Of a stretch of DNA of 64,000 nucleotides, positions 21,084 through 31,445 are shown in pieces. Numbering within the stretch: the stretch's first letter is position 1; every line of letters starts with the position of its first letter. The DNA is taken from NCBI GenBank assembly GCA_023053575.1, contig JAKZAP010000015.1, positions 17,246,055-17,310,054 on the forward strand. The letters run 5' to 3'. A program made the translations under genes and the position numbers. The notes under the pieces are model-generated. The model searched no databases and was not told the origin of the DNA. It saw nothing but the letters and a program-made list of their open reading frames with translations. Source of the DNA: Branchinecta lynchi (taxonomy: Eukaryota > Arthropoda > Branchiopoda > Anostraca > Branchinectidae).

Positions 21084-22315
21084 CTTATTGAAAGATTATT
21101 TTTAGTAAGAGTTGTGCTTTAATGATTCCAGGTTTCCTAGAGGTAATGGTCCTTTCGACACTCCTGAGTCTGAGTGTTATGTTTCCTTTTGCGACTTGGT
21201 GGCGAGTGTGGGGAACTGGGGTATTTAAATTGGTTGTCAGCTGTGAATCCGAGCACTTTTTCTTCTTCCACACTTTCCAATCAATGGGGTTCTTAGCCCT
21301 TGGACCCCTCTTTCCTTCTTCTGCCTTTTAGAGGTTATGGCTTTTTTGGCTGAATTAAGTACATCATTCATCATCATCATTCATTATCTCTTATAAAACT
21401 CTTATAACAAAAAACAGCGTAGGCATTAGTCAAGTGATATAAAATGGGGGGGGGGCAGGTATTGAGACACAGACCAGCCAACTGGTGTGTGACGGCAGAG
21501 TTTGCTAAAAATGTAATTAATAATAAATGTAACTAAAAATTACAAGTATAAACTGTCTCACTGATAATAACTGGACATATGTTTTTGTATGTTTTAAGTT
21601 TTTAAGGACATGGCTACCTTTTGTTGCTACAGGACCTGACCTCGTTTTAGAAAAGCTCGAAACTTGCCTGGAAAGTATCCTAATTAAATTTCCATGCTGT
21701 CCTGACATATCAAGAAACAGAGGTTTTTTTTTCAACGCTTGTAAGTCCCGAGGCATTCAAATTGTAGGCTATGCCTTTTCTTTCTTTTGAACCTGGTTAA
21801 ATAAGGAATTTTCTGGTTATTTACTTTGGTACTCGACTTTTTCTTCACTTTGTAAATCACTTCAGGGAATTCGAGTTCATGTAAGAATTAGGGGATTCTG
21901 TTTGAAAACAAAAACATTATTAAATAGAAATATTGAAGTAAGATTTATTTCTCCAATTTGTAAACCATTGTATTAGCTTTAGTCTAATATTTTTGTCATG
22001 TTTTTAGTTTTAGTTCCCAGATAGCTTTCGCTGAAGGAAGATTTTTTCTGGAAATTTGAAATGTTTTTGAGGTAACTGGGTAACCTATAGTTTTGTATGA
22101 CGTGCTTCCAAGGACAGTCGGACCTGTGGTCTTGAGGTCCAAGCAGAAACTCGGACAAGCATCGTGTAACTCGATAGCATGGTGCCACAGCATCACCATG
22201 GTGCCACAGCACCACCATGGTGCTCTTCCTCAGCTGTCCCTCGTTAGGATTTAGATAAGAGATAGACAATGTTCACAACATTGATTGCCGAACCTGTTGG
22301 TTTTATGAGTACGGT

Positions 22316-22487
22316 CAAGGCCGTATTCAGGGGGGGGGGGGTTAGGGGGTTGACCCCCCCCCCCCCCCGAAACTTACAATAATAGTCATTTGTATAGGCT
22401 TTTCACTCTGATCTATGTCTTTTTTGCGCTTTTGTGTCCGACCCGCAGGCTACCCCCCCCCCCAAATAAATTCCTGGATTCGGGCCT
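22316..22487. mobile_element. Poly-G/poly-C MITE, copy 1
   Basis: Inverted ends of the type GGCCGTATTCAGG / CCTGGATTCGGGCC flank G and C homopolymers and the shared core TATAGGCTTTTC...GATCTATGTC. GAGTACGGT is duplicated immediately outside (22307-22315 and 22488-22496). This fits an 8-9-bp TSD. Confidence 0.75.
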
Positions 22488-22887
22488 GAGTACGGTACAT
22501 TGCAAACAATACTACAAGATATTTGTCAGGAAATAGCCGGTCAAAATAAAACACTAAAAAGCTAAAATGTCATTTATTATACAGTCGCCATTTATTTAGG
22601 ATTTCAACGAACGCTGTCACAAAGCTCTTTTTATAGTGTTCGGGTATTGCATTGATGGGTTAAGCGACAGGCTTTTACCTTACCTTTTTTTCGAAATAAC
22701 ACACAAAACAGAACCGGAACTTTTTGTGCTTTAGCTCGGGGTTATCAAGGTTTTGGTGGGCAATATGGGGCTGGAAATATGTGTTGAAAACGTGGTTGAC
22801 AGATGGAAAAAAAAAAGAGAGGAGAGAAAATGACAAAGAGCAACGTCAGGCTGATAACCTTTACAGAAGTCATAGGTATCCCTCCAC

Positions 22888-23793
22888 TTACCAAAGGTTT
22901 CGATGAGATCCCAAAAATCCGACATTTGATTCAAACAGTTGGCTCATGTCTTCGCCATTCAGTCTTCTTCATATTCCTTGAATATTTGTACTGTTAAAAT
23001 AAAGCTCAAAACTGGACTCAGCATATCTCCTTGCCCCGATACCGAATTTCTGATCGATTTCAGAAACAACTTTGAGCTTCAACTAAATTTCCAGCTTCAG
23101 CCGAATTCGTGATGAACCATTTGCCCAGCAAGAAAACTAAGTTCAGATATGGATTCAGCGGACCTCCTTACACTCTCAATGAATATCGTAATAGCTTATA
23201 AAACATACATGTGTTTACCGTAAATTCGAAACCCCTCCTCTGCCTCTAAAGATAGGATGAAGGACCCATCTACGAACTTGACCTGTACTTTACCAGTGAA
23301 TCCTCATTGAACAACATCGTCGCTTGAACAACATATTTCCTTGTTTGAACATTACATATCAACGCCTTCGACCTTCGATTACACTAGATTACTCCGACGT
23401 CCATAGAAGAAACAAATGAATGTCGTCGACCACGCGCGGAGCTATACTAGTTTGAGAATAAAGGGGTAGGGACTGTTATAGCCGAAAATTGGTCGACAAA
23501 TTTTGTGTACGGTTTTTGCCGGATTCCCGGTAAACTACTTGTCCGGTAAGAAAATAACTCTTATATTCGGATTCAGCATGTCTTCTTACCCCTTAATTGT
23601 AAACCCCCACCCCTAAATGTAGGGCTGCAGAGCCCATCTACGAACTTGACCTTACCCTTGACGCAAACAACCCCTCACACCAAGTTTCATCAGAATATCT
23701 CATTCCCTTCGAGAGTTACCGTGCTCACAGACAGACGGACAACTTTTGCGATGTCATAGGTATCCATCCACTTACGTTTTGGGATCCCAAAAA
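22888..23793 (-). mobile_element. Family B repeat, copy B4
   Basis: Minus-strand copy: the right end (CCAAAGGTTTCGATGAGATC) is at 22891 and the left palindrome (TTTTGGGATCCCAAAAA) ends at 23793. A left-end fragment of another copy (GTCATAGGTATCCCTCCACT) abuts at 22869-22890, so this was also a head-to-tail pair. It ends 38 bp before the AP-2 alpha terminal exon. Confidence 0.82.
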
Positions 23794-23831
23794 GTAGTTT
23801 ACAAAAACGAAAGTAAGATTTTTTCTTTCAG

Positions 23832-23909
23832 ATGTATCGGCTTACAGTTCGATCCAGCAAAGCAACCGCGTCTCAGGCTATTTGCGAGCTGCTCTTGGAC
23901 CAGTTCTAA
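23832..23909 (+). CDS. AP2A: AP-2 complex subunit alpha, terminal coding exon
   Basis: This is the last coding exon of alpha-adaptin. It follows a strong acceptor (TTTTCTTTCAG) and begins in phase 0 with MYRLTVRSSK. It ends QAICELLLDQF followed by TAA at 23907-23909. Known animal alpha-adaptins end with a very similar MYRLTLRTS...LCELL..QF sequence, where the preceding exon ends NLQAQ, as the exon at 15685-15889 does. The intron between the two is 7942 bp. A family B repeat on the opposite strand ends only about 38 bp upstream of this acceptor, so the polypyrimidine tract lies between repeat and exon. The 3' UTR continues past 23910; no convincing polyadenylation signal was identified. Confidence 0.93.
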   Translation: MYRLTVRSSKATASQAICELLLDQF

Positions 23910-24812
23910 GCCTCTTTTACATGTTTTGTCATACTCCAGTTATCACCGCCCACTTTTAACTCACCTGCCCTTGTTTGTCCATCGTGTCATCGGTGTGAAG
24001 TGAGTACTGGCATTTTCTTGTGGGGTAAGCTACAGCGGGCTAGAAATACGTCAATTTTCTTTCCGGGATATGCCAGTTTTCTTCTGAGACGCTAAGTGTT
24101 GGTTGGAGTTATGCTAAATTATTTATTCATTTTGCTTGGTCACCGTGTAGGGTTGTATTTCGCGTATCTTGTCGTAGCTGTTTATTTGTGCGGAGAGTTG
24201 AGTTTGTGTCTATACTTGATGGGGGGGGGGGGGGTATGACCGATTAACATTGCCCTGAAACGAAGCAAGGAACCATGGATCGGGAAAAAAGACCCGCATC
24301 ATTGAAGATGAATAAGTGCTTATATCTCCGGTTTTATATCAATAATAGGTACGACCTTGCCTATCATGCTGTAAACACAGGAGGATCAGTGCGTAAGCAT
24401 AGCTTGTTCATACTGTTTATCGGTTCAAAGGCTCAATTTGTATGCCGTAAGTTACTGTTTTGGTCTTTGGGGATTAGTCAAGTGGATATTAGCTCTCCGG
24501 ACCCGATGTACACTTATTGTAGCACCCGCACCTTGTCCACACCGGTTTGGGGAATGAGTATTCCCTTGGCATGAGTGGGGGCTGGAGGGTGGTCAGGAGA
24601 GGTCGTAAATGTAGCCGAAGAACATCCACGGTGAAAAAATTTCCAACTTTTGAGGACCAAGGACTGGTTTGCCATATAACGAACACCATAACGGTGCAGA
24701 TTAAACTTCACTTGCCTTGTCGCAGCCGTTCTGTCTGTTTGTGAACCGAGATCGTATGCTGAGGGTTGGTGTTTAGACTTGGACCAGGGGGGGGGGGGGT
24801 ATACCGCGAACC
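23910..24812. other. AP-2 alpha 3' flank; no other gene seen
   Basis: Contains the start of the AP-2 alpha 3' UTR and a G run at 24221-24234. Open frames at 24275-24574 and 24514-25011 are not recognised. Confidence 0.45.
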
Positions 24813-25058
24813 CCTCATTTTTGTATACCCTATGCCAACGCTGGGTGTATCTAGCGTTTGACATACCATATGGTCTACTAAAAAAGGTGGTTGGTACCCC
24901 AGTCTTGACCTGCTCCATTACAAAGGAACTGTGATTGGTTAATTTCTGAGCTTCACGCAGCTTATCAGTTTGATGGGTTGAAGTATCTGAAATTTGGCAT
25001 AGTGGTGCCAAAAGCTAGATACACCCAGCGTTTGGCATAGGGTATCCGAAAATCAGGA
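24813..25058. mobile_element. Small foldback element
   Basis: TATACCCTATGCCAACGCTG near 24823 and its reverse complement near 25020-25050 form inverted arms of about 45 bp around 150 bp. No coding frame or clear TSD. Confidence 0.6.
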
Positions 25059-25059
25059 G

Positions 25060-25960
25060 TTTGTGGTAGACTTCGGGGAGCGGAGGAGGAGAGGTTGTCA
25101 GTATGCCTCTTATTGTAAGGTAGAGTTACGGGCCAACAGCATCCACAAGTGCGTTAGTTGCTTACCCAGTATCCGCGATAGATAAAACCATAGAGTTGTG
25201 TAGCAAGTACAGACACCGTGAAAGCTCAGGTTCCAGTAATTTACGCAAGAAAAATGCGTCATCCTACGAATCAGTATCACAGTAGAAAACACCGTAAATC
25301 AGTGTACCATGTAATCAACACATACAGAAGAGGCTATGGTTGTGATAGGAATTTGGAATGAGTTTCGGCAGAGATCAAATTCAAGTCAGGTACTGTGTGT
25401 ACTCAGCTAACTGCTAATTTTCATATGCTGGTGGGCCAAAAAGGCGGTCAAGCCTTTTAAATTCATTATTAACAGGATTAACTCATCATGTGCCTGCTGC
25501 CTGTTCAATACTTAATTAAGGACTAATAAAAAAAAGTGGTTCGGGCAAAAAACAGGGAAGTACGAGGAGCCCAATGCGCAAAAACTCGTCCCGGTTGGAA
25601 AAACCCATACCGCTATCAGGTATCATTCTTACTACCACAGATTGGTATCTTGTTTTGTCTTTATTGAGGTTTTTGCATACAGTGAGGTTAATTACCCGTT
25701 TGTTTCACCGGGGACTGGGAATCGGAGAGGAGATTACGCCCAGAACTCTTTTTTCGCAAAATCAGAGGCACAAATTACTAATACTATTTTACACTTTGGA
25801 CCGGTCTGAGCCTCCAGGGACACTTAGGTTGTTCACTAATAGGCGCCTGTCATCCAAAATTATAAAGTAAATAAAAAAATTAACGCCAAAAAGCAAAAAC
25901 TACCTAAGATTCTCCTCAAGGTCGTCACGGGTGGTGATTTATCACCTGATTTTGTGTTTT
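25060..25960. other. No recognisable gene
   Basis: Only short frames without recognised similarity; the frame at 25574-25870 was considered and not assigned. Confidence 0.4.
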
Positions 25961-25970
25961 TTGGCATTTC

Positions 25971-26763
25971 AATCAATCAATCAATCAATTTATTTAATTC
26001 GTGATATTACACATCACATAATAAAATTACACTAAGACAGGAAATTTCTTTACTAAATATATACAATCATTTTAACCATTCGGTGGCTCGGGGCAATAAC
26101 ACAGTCGGCGGAAAAGTCGGTAGAAATGGCCGGAACGGCATTCTGCATTCTCACGAATTGCCTTTAAAAGTGGATTTTCGGAAACTTCTACCCTTGCAAC
26201 AAAACTAACTATCGCTTTCCGTCTCATAACATCAAAGGATTCAGTTTCATTTTCTAAAAACATTTGACTAGCAGAGTAACGTCGATTATATGAAAGGAGA
26301 TGACGGAATGCATTGTTAAAACAAACTTTTAATTTACGCATCGTCGTTTCAAGATAGTTATCAAAAAGTGGGAGACAATATAGTTGCGTGCAATACGTCT
26401 TAAATAAAAGAATTCTCACCGACAAAGTACAAAATTTAAAATTACGAATTAAGTGGTTCGCACGCGCACAAAGACCCCGATACTGACTCGAAATTGCTGA
26501 ATCATCATACAGATCATCGTCTAAAAAATAACCTAAGTACTTCACTTTATGCACTCTCTTCAAGACAAAATCACCAAGTCGAATAGCCGGAAATATCAGG
26601 GATTTAAAATGTTTCGGGATAAAAATCATGTAATTGCATTTTGCAGAATTGAAAATAATGTCATGCATCGCTGCATAATTTGCACAAATCTTCAACAGGA
26701 GATTTAGTGCGTTCGCCGACGGCGCCATTAGAACCATGTCATCAGCGTAAGCGATCATACTCA
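25971..26763 (-). pseudogene. Non-LTR reverse transcriptase, palm to C-terminus
   Basis: A 228-residue minus frame begins at MIAYADDMVLMAPSANAL, so it carries the catalytic YADD motif of the RT palm (motif C). It continues with the thumb region KVKYLGYFLDDDLYDD, then the long CR1/L2-type tail (LLFKTYCTQLYCLPLF, RKLKVCFNNAFRHLL), ending CYCPEPPNG. Fingers, early palm and endonuclease are lost by 5' truncation at about 26763. The 3' UTR ends in TTGA repeats (25971-25989). The frame is uninterrupted, which suggests a young copy. Confidence 0.9.
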
Positions 26764-26765
26764 GT

Positions 26766-27617
26766 TTGGGTGATGTTCACATCAAAAATGCCGTAGCAAT
26801 CAAATCATTTCCCCCAAAATCGCCAAAATATCCGCGATATAAAATCACTTCTAGTAGCGTGCCTCAGTTTCTTGAGCTTCATTCTGAGACTACCATTGAG
26901 GCTACAGACTTTCTGGGTGTCTGCAAGGTCCCCTGTTTGGTAGGACGGATCCTGTTTCATCGTTATTGTTGATACGACTTTATCCTAAACACGGCTTGTC
27001 GCTATCACTTTCGCATCATAAACTTAAAGGACCCGTCGTACCGACAGTGCCGATGCAACCTACTTCGGGATTGCAGTCATTAATTCTTAAACCTGGAGAC
27101 CCAAATTTCGTATGTTACATTCTAAATCCGCTAACGACGTCAAACGTCCAAGGGTTTGGGAAAAGGATTGAAGCAGCCAAAGTTGTCGATCATTTTCAAA
27201 AGCAAAGCTTAGTTTTACAGGATTCGGATAGCTTTGATCATTGGAACATAAATAGTATTTAGTTTGAGGTGTGCTTTAAATAGTATTGTTCCGCAAAAAA
27301 TCGGAAGAAAAACAAACAACTTGTCCGACTATAGTTGCTTCTAATTAAACAAAGTGTACCTACTATAGCCCCTGATAGGTTGGATGTGTAATCACTTGGT
27401 TTTAGAAATCAAAATAATGTAATGAAGAGAAAAATTAAAAAAGGTTTACACTACTTTGTGCGTCCCTTTGACACAAATGTCGCTTCTACCGACCACGCTA
27501 CGATGCTGTTTTGATTTTTGCTGAGACATGTGTCAAACGAAGCTCGGTCGATCTGTTCGCGGGTTAATATGTCACGCTCAATTCTACCCAGTGAAACATC
27601 ATATCTCTTATACTGAA
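26766..27617. other. No recognisable gene
   Basis: An open frame at 26966-27262 (+) has no recognised motif. The rest is AT-rich. Confidence 0.4.
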
Positions 27618-28432
27618 AGCTTGTTCACACGGGGCTGAAACAGCGGCCGATTCTCGATCAGCGGCTGATTTACGCACGTAAATAGCGGTTTAAAAAAAAA
27701 AAAAAATCAGCCGCTGATCTGCCAAATTGGCACAGTCCCCGTTCGGGATAAACTAAATACTTTGGAATGTTACCTTTGATGACTCTGGGGACATTAAACA
27801 GACTGTAATTAGGTGAATTAGTCGAGCTTGGCGAGTTTTAGGTCAACCCAGTTCAGATTCTGTCAGAGCAATGTGAACATAACATGATTTTTACATTGAG
27901 CTTACAAGGATTACTAAATGATTTCGAAAAAACGTAGAACAATTTTCTAATTTCAATAGCGTATGTTCTATTTATGTCTTATATTTTTTTCAATGTTTTT
28001 CTTTGATAAAATAATAATTTGAATAATTTTTCCATTCAACCTTCACTGAAAAGTGACTGAACTGAAATGATTGCGTTCTGTTCTCGTATAATTTATATTT
28101 ATGATTAGTCATATTTCATGTTCAGTTTTAAAAACAAAAATGTTTAGATTAATTTATTTGCTTTTTAACTTGAAATTTACCGAGTCGCCTGAAATCTGTC
28201 ATTATTCCATTTGTGGCTTTTATCTATTCTAAAGACTACAAATCAACTATATTTGGCTCTGACAAACTCACAAGATGTTTGTATTAATTTTATATACTTT
28301 GTTACAAATAAAAAGAGTATTCGAAATTATGTTTTTCTTTTTAATTCTCCCGTCAGCCCCAAACAGTTGATCCATCGTCTGAACACATCAGCCGCTGTTT
28401 AGGTGCTTATTTCGGTCCCGTGTGAACAAGCT
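27618..28432. mobile_element. Terminal-inverted-repeat element, 815 bp
   Basis: AGCTTGTTCACACGGGGCTG at the left is matched by the reverse complement of GGTCCCGTGTGAACAAGCT at the right. Sub-terminal AGCGGCTGAT words occur at both sides. The interior is AT-rich and non-coding. A CACACGGG-type end suggests a hAT-like origin. TGAA occurs on each side, but one base off symmetry, so the TSD is not settled. Confidence 0.65.
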
Positions 28433-28760
28433 ATGAAGCATAATTTAAGATTTCTATACTTTGTAGTTTGTATTATTCTAATTCCTAAATTCAAGTGATT
28501 ACATATGCCACCTGTCACGTGACGACTTGCTTTTGGCGTGCCATAGTAGTTAGACACTCCTTTTTTATTTATAAGCTTTTTTAGTCGGACAGTCGGGTCC
28601 GGACAGTCACTGCCAAATATTACAGCGGTGCGAACTTCCGACGCCCAGAATTCCTCGTCCTCTACCACTTCAGTAACCAGTTGAACCAGTTTATTTGGCA
28701 AATTGCGAACTTCGGATGTCAGAAAAAAAAATACCGTTTGAGATCTGATTAAATTGGGTT
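28433..28760 (-). other. Unidentified open frame on the minus strand
   Basis: A minus frame (28399-28701 from its first ATG, open a little further upstream) reads NKLVQLVTEVVEDEEFWASE and continues SEVRTAVIFGSDCPDPTVRL. It is hydrophilic and protein-like, with a SEVRNL/SEVRTA near-repeat, but matches nothing recognised. It overlaps the right end of the inverted-repeat element at its C-terminus. It could be an exon, a gag fragment or chance. Confidence 0.25.
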
Positions 28761-29196
28761 GGGGTCGTTATCCGCTGATTCTACGCCCGCCACAGTGGTA
28801 AATGCATTAAACTAATTAAAATGTAACCGGCCAGAGGTGTTTCAATATGTACCCAATATTTCGAGTTACGATCTTGGCTTTGCGCATAAGAAACTGCGAT
28901 GTTCTTTATTTGAAAACACAACTTGAACTGAATGCAAAATGAACATAACCACGCTTAAATACTCTGGTACCTACGTCGGGGTCTTACTTCTGGTAAAAAC
29001 GAAGAGTTTTCGGGTTAGATCAGATAAGCCAAAGGGATGGTAGGTCTATGTTCAGAACATTCGTCGTTATCGGCAGATTCTACTAAAAAGCTCAACGTAG
29101 CGGTAAATACAGGAAACTAGTTAAAATGTAACCGGGCAGAGGTTTTCAATATGTACCCAATATTTCGAGTTACCATCTTGGTTTTGCGCATAAGAC
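28761..29196 (+). repeat. Direct repeat pair of about 135 bp
   Basis: 28761-28890 and 29062-29196 share TTAAAATGTAACCGG, TATGTACCCAATATTTCGAG and TTTGCGCATAAGA. The pair is spaced about 300 bp. No coding frame. Confidence 0.65.
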
Positions 29197-29199
29197 AGT

Positions 29200-31235
29200 G
29201 TCATTGTTTGGCGAGGTTATGACTGCTTTTCGCTTCAAATTACCAAACAGAATTTTGTTGTAAAAACAAGGGTAGCACACCGTACGACTATAGCTTGGTC
29301 TGAAAATAATGATTTTGCTGAACAGTCAGCAAAACTTGGATAGTAGTGAAAGAAAACTTTTTCCTTTTTTACTTTCTTCTGTTTATTCTTATCATGAGCC
29401 CAAACCCTCTCTTGTTTTTAAACGGTTGGAAAATAAACTAATTCAAATAAACAAGCAGTGCTGGTCCTTGCAAAGGGTAGTACACTATTAATTACTTTGA
29501 TCAGTTTGGGCTCACAAAGCATTTTATACTTATCCAAATAATTAATTAAAATGACAGCGCTGAATAGTACGTACCAAGTCGTAGCTCCAGTACAGTTATA
29601 GCAAGTACTGAATTGTTATAGAAAAATAGTCATCCCTATAGAGAAGCCTATCCATTTACTACTAATGAATTTCGTAGCCTACCAGGATCTGACACGAGAC
29701 TACAAAATGGGTATGTCCTGCCTGCTGCACTGTCACACGTTTGATAACATTTGGCACAAGGGTAGTTTGAATGGATGTCATTAGCAAGTGTTACAGAATG
29801 TTCCTGTGACCTTTCCTGATATTTGTTCGTTAAAGGGACATACCACACCATGTGCACGTTTTACACAAGAAGCGCGTAAGCCCCATAACACAATTTTTCT
29901 GCAACATAAACTGGTACTCTTTTGTCTGTAACTGTTGAAATTGTCCGACCTTTTGGTATGAAACTCAATACTGTGTAGCCTAGTTTAAGAATTGAATTGA
30001 TCGCTCTTTTCGCATTCAACCGGGATTTATTTTGATACATGTTTATTAGGTTGGTTTAATTAGGGATTTCTTTAGTTTACTTTGTTATATGTCCGCATTC
30101 CTTGGATCTGAAGTAGTTAGTGGAGTTCTGGATTCCGGTGACCTGTCCGTTCCGGATTCCGGTGATCTGTCAATCCCAGTATGTGTTATATAGAAGCTTC
30201 TAAATAATCCTTATTAATTCCAGATTTTTGGCGGAAGTCCATCGGGTGGGAGGAAGGGGTTAAGAGCTGGCCTGCACTAAATTTCTTTTTCGTCAGTTTT
30301 TCCTTTTTATTATGGCTCAGCTAATTATTAAATTGAGACGTACGGAGAATCGGCATTATGTGTGTAATGGTCATCAGCTATTTTTAAGTTGTTTTATCTG
30401 AGATTTATTTGTTAGTATTCCTTCAGGCTCTTACTGCGAATCGTACTTGATGGCACTACTAACCCCACTTTTGGTTGCTCTTATATTGTTTAACTATAGC
30501 GAGTGGCCTGTATGGAAGAGTTTTGTGTGCTTGGAGTGTTAGTGTAGCCCCTTACTAAGTTATAACTCTTATATTGGTAAATTGCTGAAGATGTAATTTT
30601 TTACAGAGGTGGAACCATCTGGTGAACCCGCTATTTTTCGAATCTCCCATTAAAATACGAAGTAGACAAATTGAGAAGATGAAAGTCACACAACCCGGTG
30701 AGCTCATGATGTTGATTAGAGAGCTATTAAATTTGCAGAACATTTGCCAGATGGTTCGGTCTTTTCTCGAGTAGATTCTGCATGTTTTCAGTCAGACAGG
30801 TAAAGCCAAGACCATTTTACAAGAATGGATCTATCCGCGGAAATTTCTGGCCAAATAGCTGTTAAAACAGATGCAGTACCAAAGTTCCAGTAACACTAGT
30901 AGCGAAAGGAAATACTATTTGGTGGTTCGTGCTGCTGCAGACAGGCTAGATAGCAATGGCTACCACTGTTTGTTATAGCCGAAAGGACATCAGCAGAAAC
31001 ATGTATAAGCTGCAGAACATTTACAGAAGAATGCGCAGCTTCATCAGTTTCGAGATAAAACTGTCTATTCCTTGATTTCGTATTGGCTGACTTTGACCTT
31101 CGTCTGCCTGACTGGTTTTTGCTTCATATGCTCTTACCGTAAACCCATCCAAGCTAGAGCATTATAGGCTCTTTTGTATGAGAGTATATTCTAGGTCATG
31201 TAGGGTTCATTTTTAGTCAAGTATCTAGTTAGACT
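29200..31235. other. No confident gene; one possible exon at 30606
   Basis: Sequence is mostly unique-looking. At 30606-30697 a TTTTTTACAG acceptor, a frame RWNHLVNPLFFESPIKIRSR continuing QIEKMKVTQP, and a CCCG|GTGAGC donor look like a spliced exon, but the protein is not recognised. Nothing else stands out. Confidence 0.3.
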
Positions 31236-31237
31236 CC

Positions 31238-31445
31238 AGGTAAGCCCGGAACCAAAAATAATTGAAAAACAAAATAAAAACCCGGGCTAAGTAATTGTGT
31301 TCTTTTTTTGTAGTGTGTCAGTTTTCGTCAAGTCAGAATTTGGTAAACGTTCTTGATAGTAAGCCCGGGATTCAAAAACAATATAAAATAAATAAAAGCC
31401 CGGGCTAGGTAATTGCGTTCATATTTGTCAGTTTTCGTCTAGTCG
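31238..31445 (+). repeat. Tandem duplicate with internal CCCGGGCT inverted motif
   Basis: Two units (about 31241-31331 and 31359-31445) share TAAGCCCGG...AAAACCCGGGCTA-GTAATT and GTCAGTTTTCGTC. Each unit has its own TAGCCCGG/CCGGGCTA inverted pair. Confidence 0.6.

Larger units (their letters stand above)
15890..23831 (+). other. Last intron of AP-2 alpha, filled with repeats
   Basis: The intron runs from the GT at 15890 to the AG at 23830-23831. It contains a non-LTR 3' fragment in sense orientation, a family B copy (17195-17933), the CAGCTG-rich element (18355-20544), a non-LTR 3' fragment in antisense, a poly-G element (22316-22487) and an antisense family B copy (22888-23793). At 15900-16100 there are open frames but no AP-2 similarity. 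A minus-strand frame at 16290-16544 loosely resembles an RT C-terminus and is left uncalled. Confidence 0.85.

Noticed and set aside
24514..25011. 165-residue minus-strand frame
   Set aside because: It overlaps a foldback element and a poly-G run, and no domain or splice context is visible.
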